Assembly (NCBI RefSeq): GCF_040239565.1
Contig: NZ_JBEHWS010000002.1
Location: forward strand, 186,001 to 250,000
Direction of reading: 5' to 3'
DNA length: 64,000 nt
Source: Fulvimarina sp040239565
GTDB taxonomy: Bacteria > Pseudomonadota > Alphaproteobacteria > Rhizobiales > Rhizobiaceae
Position numbers and translations under genes: made by a program
Shown: piece after piece, positions 8,278-16,630 of the stretch
Layout: each line of letters opens with the position of its first letter
Numbering within the stretch: the first letter of the stretch is position 1
The notes under the pieces: generated by a model
The model's database searches: none
Seen by the model: only the letters and a program-made list of their open reading frames with translations
What the model was told of the DNA's origin: nothing

Positions 8278-10547
8278 TACTCGGCAGCCTCGCGATGGAT
8301 TTCAGGGGAATTGTCGCCGGTGCCGCGCGCATCGTCCGCCGTGAAGCGCGAAACCTCGGACATCTTGAAGGCATCGACTTCGACGACCTTGCGCTGTGCG
8401 GCTTTAAATGCGGAGAACGTTTCGAATTCCTCGGCCGTGATGACGCCGTCGCCGCGCGCCTTTTCGGCGTTGGAAAGCTTCGCTCCGCGCATCTTCTTCT
8501 CGATCGGCTCGCATTCGTGGGCGAGAATGAACGCCCGTTCCAGATCCGCGATCGGATGATCATCACGATGCTCGCCGAGATAGAGATCCGGCGTGAGACG
8601 GTCACGCTGCGAGGACGGACGCAGCAGAATATCGGCGACTTCGCGGACGAGATCGTCAGCCGGCTGCTGGTAGGGTACGCCCAGCGGGAAGGCTACGAAG
8701 CGCGTCAGTGATGCCGCCCAACGGGCAGGCAGGTTGTCGAGAACGCCGTTGAACGCGAGCGCGATCCGGTTGATGCCCTTCTGCATGATGAGTTCGATGA
8801 TGGGCCGATCGGCTTCCGGACGGCCTTCGGTCTCGAAGCGCTTGAGGCAGGCCGCAAGGAGATAGAGCTCGGACAGGATGTCGCCGAGACGCGCGGAAAT
8901 CATCTCGCGGCGTTTCAGATTGCCTCCGAGTGTGAGGAGCGCCAAGTCCGACAACATCGCGAAGGCCGACGAGAGGCGCGACAGCTGGCGCCAATGGCTC
9001 GTCATCGCCGCCTTGGGTGCGGGCGCCGCGAGCCCACCCGTCCAGCCACGCCAGAAGGCGCGGAAGGTGTTTTTCACGGAATGACCGACATGAGCCCAGA
9101 AGGCCTTGTCGAACTCCTTGAGCCCTTCCTTCTCGTCCTTGTTGGAAAGGGCGAGCAGCTCCTTCAGCATATAGGGATGGGCGCGAATGGCGCCCTGACC
9201 GAAGATCATCAGGCTGCGCGTCAGAATATTTGCGCCTTCGACCGTGATCCCGATCGGAACGCCGCGATAGGCGGGCGCCATATAGTTCTTCGGGCCCTCG
9301 ATGATCGCCTTGCCGCCATGGATATCCATGGAGCGCTCGATCGACTCGCGCATCCTATAGGTGGCGTTGGCCTTCATGATTGCGGAGATGACGGACGGCT
9401 TGTGCCCTTCGTCGAGCGCGGCGACCGTAAGCCGGCGCGCGGCATCGATGAGATAGGCGTTCGCCGCGATATCGGCGAGCGGCTCCTGAATGCCCTCGAA
9501 CTTGCCGATCGGCACGCCGAACTGGGTGCGGACGCGCGAATAGGCACCCGATACGCGGGCGCACATAGCAGCCGAAGCACCGGATTGCGACGGAAGCGAA
9601 ATGCCGCGACCAGCCGCGAGCGCTGTCATCAGCATGGTCCAGCCCTGGCCAATCTGCTTCTCACCGCCGAGGATCCAGTCCATCGGGATAAAGACATCCT
9701 TGCCGTAGAGCGGGCCGTTCTGGAAATAGGTGTTGAGCGGAACGTGACGTTCACTCTGGTCGACGCCCGGCGTCGAGGTCGGGATCAGGGCGACAGTAAT
9801 GCCGAGATTTTCGCCGCGACCGAGATGGTTCTCGGGATCGCGCATCTTGAAGGCAAGGCCCATGACGGTGGCGACCGGGGCCAGCGTGATGTAGCGCTTT
9901 TCGAAGTTGAGGCGGATGCCGAGAACTTCCTTGCCCTCATGCTGGCCATATTCGACAACGCCGGTATCCGTCATCGCGGCCGCGTCTGAACCGGCTTCAG
10001 GCGACGTGAGGCCGAAGCACGGAATTTCGCGGCCGTCCGCAAGACGGGGCAGCCAATAGTCGCGCTGTTCCTGCGTACCGAAGTGAAGCATCAGCTCGCC
10101 CGGTCCGAGCGAGTTCGGCACCATGACGGTGACGCCGGCCGCTACCGAGCAGGACGAGACTTTGCGGACGACTTCCGAATGGGCGGTGTTGGAAAAGCCG
10201 AGCCCGCCATACTCCTTGGGGATGATCATGCCGAAAAACTTGTTTTCGCGCATGTAAGCCCAGGCTTCCGGCGGCAGATCGTGATCCTCGCTGATGATTT
10301 TCCAGTCGTCGATCATCGCGCAGAGTTCGGATGCCGGCCCGTCGAGGAAATTCTGTTCTTCCTCGGTCAGCTTGGCCGGAGGCATGTCGACGAGGCTCTG
10401 CCAGTTCGGATTGCCGGTGAAGAGTTCGCGATCGAACCAAACCGTGCCGGCGTCAATCGCCTCTTTCTCGGTCTCGGAAATCGCGGGCATCACGCCCTTC
10501 GCCCACTTATAGATCGGACGGGTCAGCTTCTCGGCTCGCCAAGACAT
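8277..10547 (-). CDS. fadE: Acyl-CoA dehydrogenase, FadE type
   Basis: This 756-residue flavoprotein is of the large proteobacterial FadE class, which catalyses the first, FAD-dependent oxidation of acyl-CoA. The central part has the usual acyl-CoA dehydrogenase segments (SPEAGSDAAAMTDTG and FGVPIGKFEGIQE), and a C-terminal extension of roughly 250 residues corresponds to the family-specific domain that distinguishes FadE from 380-residue dehydrogenases. A GGAG ribosome site lies nine bases before the ATG at 10547. It is the first gene of the operon, and a TTTACGTAAA palindrome lies about 165 bases upstream. Confidence 0.94.
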   Translation of the reverse strand: MSWRAEKLTRPIYKWAKGVMPAISETEKEAIDAGTVWFDRELFTGNPNWQSLVDMPPAKLTEEEQNFLDGPASELCAMIDDWKIISEDHDLPPEAWAYMRENKFFGMIIPKEYGGLGFSNTAHSEVVRKVSSCSVAAGVTVMVPNSLGPGELMLHFGTQEQRDYWLPRLADGREIPCFGLTSPEAGSDAAAMTDTGVVEYGQHEGKEVLGIRLNFEKRYITLAPVATVMGLAFKMRDPENHLGRGENLGITVALIPTSTPGVDQSERHVPLNTYFQNGPLYGKDVFIPMDWILGGEKQIGQGWTMLMTALAAGRGISLPSQSGASAAMCARVSGAYSRVRTQFGVPIGKFEGIQEPLADIAANAYLIDAARRLTVAALDEGHKPSVISAIMKANATYRMRESIERSMDIHGGKAIIEGPKNYMAPAYRGVPIGITVEGANILTRSLMIFGQGAIRAHPYMLKELLALSNKDEKEGLKEFDKAFWAHVGHSVKNTFRAFWRGWTGGLAAPAPKAAMTSHWRQLSRLSSAFAMLSDLALLTLGGNLKRREMISARLGDILSELYLLAACLKRFETEGRPEADRPIIELIMQKGINRIALAFNGVLDNLPARWAASLTRFVAFPLGVPYQQPADDLVREVADILLRPSSQRDRLTPDLYLGEHRDDHPIADLERAFILAHECEPIEKKMRGAKLSNAEKARGDGVITAEEFETFSAFKAAQRKVVEVDAFKMSEVSRFTADDARGTGDNSPEIHREAAE

Positions 10548-10710
10548 GCAGATGCACTCCTCGTTGCTTCACCCCGTCCAATGCAAACTAACGTAGGCGA
10601 ATAGGTTTTGTTTCCAGTCCCCACGACGGAATTCGGCGAGTCCGGCCGCTGGCATGAAGGCCGAGCGTGCAGTCGCCCGAATACCGACGTCAAAGATTAC
10701 GTTCTATACA

Positions 10711-10720
10711 TTTACGTAAA
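10711..10720. promoter_or_regulatory. TTTACGTAAA palindrome, candidate operator of the fad operon
   Basis: The perfect 10-bp palindrome TTTACGTAAA extends rightward into ACGGAA, giving a dyad-like TTTACGTAAACGGAA. From memory this resembles sites assigned by comparative genomics to MerR-type LiuR regulators of fatty and branched-chain acid catabolism. It lies 164 bases from the fadE start. The assignment is an inference, since the regulator is not in the window. Confidence 0.35.
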
Positions 10721-10977
10721 CGGAAGCCGATTGAAAAGAGGGGCGGCTTGTCGCTGGTTAACCGAATTGATGCTTTTTGCGACTGCTACCAATGAGGGCA
10801 AACGCCTTGCATCCAGGTATCATTCCTGTCGACCCCGCGCATCGGTGGCTAATCGCGCAGGCGGCGATCACCAGCAAAGCTATGCCTGACGGGATCGGGT
10901 TCTCGACTCCGGCGAAGTGCTGCTAGAGACAACGGAGGCCCGGTCGGGTCCCGGAACCGGGCTTGCCGGGCTCGCGC

Positions 10978-10998
10978 AAGCGCTAGTTTCGAGCGCTT
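10978..10998. promoter_or_regulatory. Perfect hairpin just before the antiporter start
   Basis: AAGCGCT and AGCGCTT are separated by a 7-base loop, and flanking CGCG runs could lengthen the stem. It ends 14 bases before the GTG of the antiporter and could mask its ribosome site, serve as an operator, or be the remains of a terminator. Confidence 0.4.
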
Positions 10999-11012
10999 AA
11001 CGCGAAGCGACA

Positions 11013-12056
11013 GTGGTTGAGCCCTTGACGATACTGATCTGGATCGCGGTTGCAGCCGCCTCGATCGCCATCGTCTGGAAGGCGAGCGGCGCACTCGAAG
11101 GATCGAGCGAGAAACTGTCCCAGCACTACGGATTGCCGCCGGTCGTGCAGGGCACGATCGTGGTCGCCGTCGGATCGAGCTTTCCGGAGCTGGCGACGAC
11201 TGTGATCTCGGCGCTCATCCACGGTGAATTCCAGCTCGGCGTCGCCGCGATCGTCGGCTCGGCGATCTTCAATATCCTCGTGATCCCTGCCCTCTCCGGA
11301 CTTTTTGCCAAGGAGGGCCGACTTGAGAGCAATCGCGAGCTCGTTTTCAAGGAAGCCCAGTTCTACATGATCTCGGTAGCGGTGCTGCTGCTCACCTTCT
11401 GTTTCGCCGTGATCTATTTCCCGGTCGACACGGGCAATGGGACCGTGGACGGCGAGGTCAATCGTCTCCTCGCCCTGATCCCGATCGGGCTCTATGGCCT
11501 CTATGTCTTCGTTCAGTATCTTGAGACCGTCGACAGCGAAGACGACGAGGAGAAGCCGGCCATCGCGGTCGGCAAACAATTGCTGATCTTCGGGGCCTCG
11601 CTTCTCGCTATCGTCGCAGGCGTCGAAGGTCTGGTTCGCGCCGCGATCAGCTTCGGCGAGATCTTCGACACGCCGAGCTTTCTCTGGGGCTTCACGGTGA
11701 TCGCGGCAGGGACCTCGATCCCGGACGCCTTCATCTCGGTGCGCGCGGCCTCCAGAGGCAATGGGGTGATTTCGATCGGCAACGTCCTCGGCTCGAACAT
11801 TTTCGATCTGCTCGTCGCCATCCCCGCCGGCGTGATGGTCGCCGGCACGACTGTCATCGTGTTCTCCGTCGCCGCGCCCATGATGGGCCTGCTGACACTT
11901 GCGACGATCGCTCTCTTCGTGGCGCTTCGCACCTCCATGGTGCTGAAGCGCGGCGAATGCGTCATGCTGCTCGCCCTCTACGGCGCGATCGTCGGCTGGG
12001 TCGTCCTCGAAAGCTTCGGTGTCACAACGCTGATGCGCGGTCTCCTCGCCAACTGA
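11013..12056 (+). CDS. Sodium/calcium-type cation antiporter (CaCA family)
   Basis: This 347-residue integral membrane protein has two homologous halves of about five membrane spans each. The alpha-1 repeat reads GSSFPELATT near residue 53 followed by GSAIFNILV, and the alpha-2 repeat reads AGTSIPDAFIS followed by GSNIFDLLV. The Asn/Asp and Glu residues of both repeats are those that bind cations in Na+/Ca2+ exchangers such as YrbG. A central acidic loop (DSEDDEE, about residue 175) separates the halves. The start is a GTG with a weak ribosome site behind a hairpin. The transported ion cannot be fixed from sequence. Confidence 0.88.
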   Translation: MVEPLTILIWIAVAAASIAIVWKASGALEGSSEKLSQHYGLPPVVQGTIVVAVGSSFPELATTVISALIHGEFQLGVAAIVGSAIFNILVIPALSGLFAKEGRLESNRELVFKEAQFYMISVAVLLLTFCFAVIYFPVDTGNGTVDGEVNRLLALIPIGLYGLYVFVQYLETVDSEDDEEKPAIAVGKQLLIFGASLLAIVAGVEGLVRAAISFGEIFDTPSFLWGFTVIAAGTSIPDAFISVRAASRGNGVISIGNVLGSNIFDLLVAIPAGVMVAGTTVIVFSVAAPMMGLLTLATIALFVALRTSMVLKRGECVMLLALYGAIVGWVVLESFGVTTLMRGLLAN

Positions 12057-12068
12057 TCGAGGCGGCCG

Positions 12069-13532
12069 TCAGCCATTTTGGGTACTCAAAGCCGCGATCG
12101 CCGGGTAGAGCGCCCGGTAGTGACCGTAGGCTTCTTCGAACGCGTCTTCCATATCCGCTTGAGGTTCGAAGCTTTTCGCGATCGGCGGAATGGTCATGAC
12201 GGAGGACGGGTCCTCGCCCGTTGCTGCGCATCGGCCGAGACGGGCGGCACCAAGGGCCGCGCCGAAATCGCCCGCCTCAGGCAATACGATCTCGGTCTTC
12301 AGAACCGTCGCCATAAGTTGCAGCCAGTAGGCCGAGCGCGCCCCGGCACCGACGGCGACAAGCCGTTTCGGACGGGAAGAGGCAGCGCCGGCCTCCAGAC
12401 AGTCGCGCATGGAGAAGGCGACACCCTCCATCACAGCCCGTGTCATCGCTTCACGACCTGTATCGGCTTCCAGTCCGGCGAAGACGCCGCGAATCTCGGC
12501 GTCGTTATGCGGCGTGCGCTCGCCGGAGAGATACGGGAGGAAGGTGAGCCGGCCCGGTGCCGACACGTGCTCGCCGAGGGCGCCGGTCAGGTCGCCCGGC
12601 TTTTCGTGGAGCAGCTTGGAGAGCCATTCGATCGAGCCCGCTGCCGAAAGCGTCACGCCCATCTGATGCCAGAGGCCGGGAAGGGCGTGGCAGAAGGTGT
12701 GGATCGCAGTTTCGGGCGCCGGTTCGTACCCGGCCGCCGGCGTGAAGAGGACGCCGGACGTGCCGAGGGAGAGGAAACCGCTGCCGGGTTCCGACACGCC
12801 GACACCGCAGGCCGAGGCTGCATTATCGCCCGCCCCGCCGGCGACCTTTACACCCTTCTTCAGACCGAAGCGCTCGGCAAGTTCGGCGCGCAATTCGCCT
12901 GAAACCTCCGTGCCTTCGACGAGACGTGGCATGTTGGAGCGGGAGAGATGTGTGCGTTCCAGCATCCGGTCCGACCAGTCCCGGGCGCCGGTATCGAGCC
13001 AGGAGGTTCCGGCGGCATCGGACATTTCCGAGACCCGCTCGCCGGTGAGCCAGAGTCGCAGATAGTCCTTCGGCAGTAGGACGGCTCCCACCTTTTCGAA
13101 AACCTCCGGCTCATTTGCGCGAACCCAGTCGAGCTTCGGTGCGGTAAAGCCCGGAAAGACGATATTGCCGGTGATCTTTCGCGATTCGTCGTCATCGAGA
13201 TTAGCCGCCTCGCTCGCCGCCCGCGTATCGTTCCAGAGAATGCAGGGGCGCAGCGGATTGTCGTCCGCATCGATTAGGGTGGCGCCATGCATATGACCGG
13301 AGAGACCGATGCCTTCGACGGCGGCAAGCGCGTCGGCATGGTCGCGCTTGAGATGGGACAGAACGGCCTCGCAGGCGACGATCCAGCTCTCCGGGTTCTG
13401 CTCGGACCATCCGAAGGCCGGCCGCTCTACGGTGAGATGCTCGGTCGCAGAGGCGATCGGCTTGCCGTCGTCTCCGACGAGAAGCGCTTTCAGGGAGGAG
13501 GTCCCGAGATCGAGGCCGAGCGTGACGGTCAT
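12069..13532 (-). CDS. xylB: Xylulokinase (FGGY family)
   Basis: This 487-residue sugar kinase starts with the ATP-phosphate motif LGLDLGTSSLKALL and contains the FGGY segments GLSGHMHGA and GGAGDNAASACGVG, as in XylB, which phosphorylates D-xylulose. The ATG at 13532 is chosen because the further upstream frame has no family similarity. No xylose isomerase or xylose transporter gene lies beside it, so it appears detached from the usual xyl operon. It converges on the antiporter gene with a gap of 12 bases. Another pentulose as substrate is possible. Confidence 0.88.
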   Translation of the reverse strand: MTVTLGLDLGTSSLKALLVGDDGKPIASATEHLTVERPAFGWSEQNPESWIVACEAVLSHLKRDHADALAAVEGIGLSGHMHGATLIDADDNPLRPCILWNDTRAASEAANLDDDESRKITGNIVFPGFTAPKLDWVRANEPEVFEKVGAVLLPKDYLRLWLTGERVSEMSDAAGTSWLDTGARDWSDRMLERTHLSRSNMPRLVEGTEVSGELRAELAERFGLKKGVKVAGGAGDNAASACGVGVSEPGSGFLSLGTSGVLFTPAAGYEPAPETAIHTFCHALPGLWHQMGVTLSAAGSIEWLSKLLHEKPGDLTGALGEHVSAPGRLTFLPYLSGERTPHNDAEIRGVFAGLEADTGREAMTRAVMEGVAFSMRDCLEAGAASSRPKRLVAVGAGARSAYWLQLMATVLKTEIVLPEAGDFGAALGAARLGRCAATGEDPSSVMTIPPIAKSFEPQADMEDAFEEAYGHYRALYPAIAALSTQNG

Positions 13533-14009
13533 GATGTCATCCGAGATTGGGTATAAGGCTGGAGTCACGCCGGCAGTCTGCCGTCGAACTTCGTTCCTCC
13601 GCAACCCTTCATGCGAAGCTTGGGCTGTTCGCATTCGCGCCCGAAGCCGTGCGGATCGTTTACATGATCATCGGTCGGACTGACCATTCGCTGCTGAAGT
13701 AAATATGCAGCCAGGCAACTGGCTTAGAAATGAATACATTCCGCAACGCCAAGTCGATTTCCGGCAACGTTTTGTGAACCGCGCATTTCCAAAGATTAAT
13801 GCAAATTTCCGCTAAACAATTTGAACGCTCTCGCCTCCCATGCATTGTGCCCCCCAGAAGCGACAACACAACGTTTCGCACACCAAGGACGGCCAAGAGA
13901 GCCATTTTGGATCAGAATGTTAGCGCTTTTGATCCGCGCAGCTCTCATGCCGAATTCCAATCATGATCGGCCAAGGGCCAATCATGAAAAAACAAGAGGA
14001 CACTTCGCT
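13533..14009. other. 477-base non-coding gap between xylB and the Ser-rich protein
   Basis: I see no convincing gene. The gap serves divergent promoters. The right part holds a GGATCA...TGATCC inverted repeat (13909-13935) and two direct copies of CCAATCATGA starting at 13957 and 13978, 21 bases apart. The middle part (13690-13830) is clearly more AT-rich than the flanking genes. Confidence 0.6.
13957..13987 (+). promoter_or_regulatory. Two CCAATCATGA direct repeats, candidate operator
   Basis: CCAATCATGA occurs at 13957-13966 and 13978-13987. The 21-base phase equals about two helical turns, as in tandem activator or repressor sites. The second copy ends 22 bases before the start of the Ser-rich exported protein. 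Confidence 0.35.
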
Positions 14010-14507
14010 ATGAAGAAGCTCATTCTCGCAACGTCCGTGATCGCACTCAGCATGGGCCCGGCTCTTGCCCAGTCCAGCGACTCATCAAGCGACATGACGA
14101 ACGGCAGCACCGGTGCCGCCACAACGTCAGAGTCCAGCACTAGCTCGAGCTCCGCGAGCACCACGAGCAACACTCCGATGTCGACCGAAGACATGGTCGC
14201 CTCGCAAGAAAAGGTGCTGAAAGCGCTTGAGGACGCCGGCTACGAAGACGCAGAGATCATGGATGCCGCGTACATGGTCCAGGCCCAGACGCCCGATGGC
14301 GAACAGGTCCTCATGATGATCGATACGAGCGGCCGCGTCATGGGTGCCCAGCGCGCACCTGAAGCTGGCGCGGCGGCCACCGGCAGTTCGTCGACGTCGG
14401 ACTCGATGGACAGCTCGTCCGGGTCCAGCTCGATGGACAGCTCCTCGGGTTCGAGCAGCATGGATGGCTCGTCTGAAACCGAAGAACTGGACGGCGCCTC
14501 CAACTAA
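14010..14507 (+). CDS. Exported Ser/Asp-rich protein with PepSY-like core, function unknown
   Basis: The ATG at 14010 has an AAGAGGA ribosome site and opens a 165-residue protein with a typical signal peptide ending near ALAQ (residue 21). A Ser/Thr-rich linker follows, then a compact core of about 55 residues (VLKALEDAGYE to IDTSGRVMG) whose helix-strand-strand pattern resembles a PepSY-type inhibitory fold. The C-terminal 40 residues repeat a unit like SMDSSSGSS about three times and are acidic. There are no cysteines. It is monocistronic, with repeats upstream and a terminator downstream. I do not recognise a function; a stress-related or surface-associated role is only a guess. Confidence 0.75.
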   Translation: MKKLILATSVIALSMGPALAQSSDSSSDMTNGSTGAATTSESSTSSSSASTTSNTPMSTEDMVASQEKVLKALEDAGYEDAEIMDAAYMVQAQTPDGEQVLMMIDTSGRVMGAQRAPEAGAAATGSSSTSDSMDSSSGSSSMDSSSGSSSMDGSSETEELDGASN

Positions 14508-14544
14508 GTCGAACAGACCGATAGCCGCTTAGCGGTTCATCTCG

Positions 14545-14580
14545 GCCGGCGTGCTCACATCGAGCGCGCCGGCTTTTTTC
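14545..14580 (+). terminator. Rho-independent terminator after the Ser-rich protein
   Basis: GCCGGCG (14545-14551) pairs with CGCCGGC (14567-14573), followed by TTTTTTC. It lies about 40 bases after the stop codon. Confidence 0.75.
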
Positions 14581-14629
14581 TTTTACGCGAGAACATGACC
14601 TCGGCGCTAAGAACCGGCGCAGGAAGAGA

Positions 14630-15595
14630 TCAGCTCTCCCCGCCGAGGCAATCGCGCAGCGAGCCGGCGAGATTGCGCATGAGTTCGAAGTAGAGATCAG
14701 GGCCGTCGGTGAGATCGGCGCCCAACGGATCGAGCACGGCCTTTCGCGTCGATGTTCCCTCGATCAGCACATCCACAAGTTTCGGCTCGAACTGCGGCTC
14801 TGCGAAGATGCAGGCAGCCTGTGTTTCCTGCAGAATGCCCTGAACCTCGGCGATATGCGCGGCGCTTGGCGTGCGATCGGGGCTGAGCGTGACGCTGGCT
14901 TCAGGTTCGATGCCGAAGCGCTCCGAAAAATGCTCATACGCATCGTGGAAAACGACGAACGGCGTGTCCTTGACCGGCGCGACCGTCGTCTCGATTTCGC
15001 CGGTCAGTTCGGTCAGGCGCGTTTCGAGCTTCTCGGCGTTCGCCTCATAGGCCGCAGCGTTCTCGGGATCAGCTTCGGCGAGCGCTTCTTCGATGCGATG
15101 AACCATTTCTCCAGCCTCGACCGGATCAAGCCAGATATGCGGATCGGCGCCTTCATGGTGATGATGACCGTCTTCGTCTTCGGCCCCCTCCTCTTCATGG
15201 GCCACATGATCATGTCCGTCGCCGTGCTCGCCGGCGTGGTCGTCATCGGCATCTGCATCCATCAACGTCACCGATTTGCCGTCCCCAAGGGTTTCGACCG
15301 GCTTGACCAGAAAGCTCTCCAGCGATGGGCCGACCCAGAAAACGAGATCGGCATCCTGCAATGTCGCAGCCTGAGACGGGCGCATCGCATAGGCATGGGG
15401 CGAGCCGGCTCCGTCGACCACAAGGTCGGGCGATCCGACCCCATCCATCACAGCTGCGACAAGTGAATGGACCGGCTTGATCGAGGCGACGACCTTCGGT
15501 GCGGCCTGCGCCTGGCCGGCGGTCAGACCCAAGACCGACAAACCGAGAAACAGCGACTTGGACAGCCGGATATGAGTGAGGATCAGTTGGGACAT
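14630..15595 (-). CDS. znuA: Zinc ABC transporter, periplasmic binding protein
   Basis: This 321-residue cluster A-I metal-binding protein has a signal peptide ending near AQAA (residue 32). The first metal histidine is in KPVHSLVA, a long His/Asp/Glu-rich loop typical of ZnuA spans about residues 113-150, and the next ligands are in ADPHIWLDP and FHDAYEHF. It captures Zn2+ in the periplasm for ZnuB/ZnuC. It is transcribed divergently from znuC across a 87-base gap containing two Zur-like boxes, so it is very likely repressed by Zur when zinc is ample. Confidence 0.95.
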   Translation of the reverse strand: MSQLILTHIRLSKSLFLGLSVLGLTAGQAQAAPKVVASIKPVHSLVAAVMDGVGSPDLVVDGAGSPHAYAMRPSQAATLQDADLVFWVGPSLESFLVKPVETLGDGKSVTLMDADADDDHAGEHGDGHDHVAHEEEGAEDEDGHHHHEGADPHIWLDPVEAGEMVHRIEEALAEADPENAAAYEANAEKLETRLTELTGEIETTVAPVKDTPFVVFHDAYEHFSERFGIEPEASVTLSPDRTPSAAHIAEVQGILQETQAACIFAEPQFEPKLVDVLIEGTSTRKAVLDPLGADLTDGPDLYFELMRNLAGSLRDCLGGES

Positions 15596-15627
15596 CGTCG
15601 TTTTCTCCGCGACATGTGCATCAGAAT

Positions 15628-15663
15628 GTTATAACGTTACTCTCATGACCGTTATATTATAAC
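15628..15663. promoter_or_regulatory. Two Zur-like boxes in the znuA-znuC divergent promoter
   Basis: GTTATATTATAAC (15651-15663) is a near-perfect AT-rich palindrome matching the core of alphaproteobacterial Zur boxes (TGTTATANTATAACA type). A second, less regular site, GTTATAACGTTAC, is at 15628-15640. One box lies near each start codon, so each may control one direction. Confidence 0.8.
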
Positions 15664-15682
15664 ATCGCTCAAGCCAAGCCGT

Positions 15683-16630
15683 ATGACCCTCAGCCCACCA
15701 AAATTTTTCGGAAACACCCTGACGCAGCCGCTGAAAGGTACGAGCCCGAATACACCCCTTCTTGCACTGAAGGGTGTCGGCATCGCCCGTTCGGGACGCT
15801 GGCTCATCAGGGGCGTCAATCTCGAAATCGCCAGAGGCGAGATCGTGACGTTGATCGGCCCGAATGGTGCGGGCAAGTCGACCACGGCCAAGCTCGCGCT
15901 CGGCATCCTCCCGGCCGACGAAGGCGTCGTCGAAAGGCAGGCCTCGATCCGCGTCGGCTATGTGCCACAGAAGCTTTCCGTCGATCGGACGCTACCGCTC
16001 AGCGTCGACCGGTTCATGCGCCTGACAGCGCCGCTGAAGCCCTCAGAAGTCGACGCGGCGCTTGAACGCACCGGCGTCGCTCATCTGGCGAAGACGCAAC
16101 TGGCCGATCTCTCTGGCGGAGAGTTCCAGCGGGTTGCACTCGCACGAGCGATTGCCCGGCGCCCTGACCTTCTGGTGCTCGACGAACCGGCCCAGGGCGT
16201 CGATCTCGGCGGTGAGGTGGCGCTCTACGAACTGATCCAGGCGATCCGCAAGGAGATCGGCTGCGCGGTGCTCCTCGTCTCGCACGATCTGCATCTGGTG
16301 ATGGCCGCGACCGACCGGGTGCTCTGCCTCAATGGCCATGTCTGCTGCCACGGCGCGCCGCGCGCGGTGGCGGCCATGCCAGAATATCGCCAGCTGTTTG
16401 GGGCACGGGCAGCCGAAACACTGGCGGTCTACGAACACGACCACGATCACGTCCACCTGCCGGACGGCCGAATCGCCTATGGCGAGGATGGAGTGTCACA
16501 CGACCATGGCGACGGTTGCGGCCATGGCCATCATCACCACCACGGCGAAGAGCATCACGGGCACGCCTCGGCTAAGGGCATCATGACGTTTGACGACAAG
16601 TCCATGGAGGAAACCGGCAATGCTCGATGA
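15683..16630 (+). CDS. znuC: Zinc ABC transporter, ATP-binding protein with His-rich tail
   Basis: This 315-residue ATPase has Walker A GPNGAGKST near residue 55, signature LSGGEFQR, Walker B LLVLDEPAQGVD and the switch histidine in VSHDLH. It energises zinc uptake by ZnuB. Two ends are unusual: about 22 residues precede the domain, and after residue 250 comes a tail of some 50 residues with over 15 histidines (DHDHVH, then HDHGDGCGHGHHHHHGEEHHGH). Such a tail is absent from enterobacterial ZnuC and could buffer or sense zinc in the cytoplasm. The start is only 20 bases from the Zur box and has a weak ribosome site. The gene overlaps znuB by 11 bases. Confidence 0.93.
   Translation: MTLSPPKFFGNTLTQPLKGTSPNTPLLALKGVGIARSGRWLIRGVNLEIARGEIVTLIGPNGAGKSTTAKLALGILPADEGVVERQASIRVGYVPQKLSVDRTLPLSVDRFMRLTAPLKPSEVDAALERTGVAHLAKTQLADLSGGEFQRVALARAIARRPDLLVLDEPAQGVDLGGEVALYELIQAIRKEIGCAVLLVSHDLHLVMAATDRVLCLNGHVCCHGAPRAVAAMPEYRQLFGARAAETLAVYEHDHDHVHLPDGRIAYGEDGVSHDHGDGCGHGHHHHHGEEHHGHASAKGIMTFDDKSMEETGNAR

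Larger units (their letters stand above)
10548..11012. other. 465-base non-coding gap between fadE and the antiporter
   Basis: Short open frames here have no family resemblance or convincing ribosome sites, and I see no tRNA-like fold. The gap must contain the fadE promoter (leftward) and the antiporter promoter (rightward). It includes a TTTACGTAAA palindrome at 10711-10720 and a strong hairpin at 10978-10998. The segment 10950-10980 is rich in GC palindromic runs. Confidence 0.6.

Noticed and set aside
10608..10889. 93-residue plus-strand frame upstream of the antiporter
   Set aside because: Composition is not protein-like and it overlaps the presumed fadE promoter region.
10860..11012. 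Possible metal riboswitch (yybP-ykoY or similar) before the cation antiporter
   Set aside because: Only simple hairpins are visible; the conserved riboswitch core sequences I know are not present.
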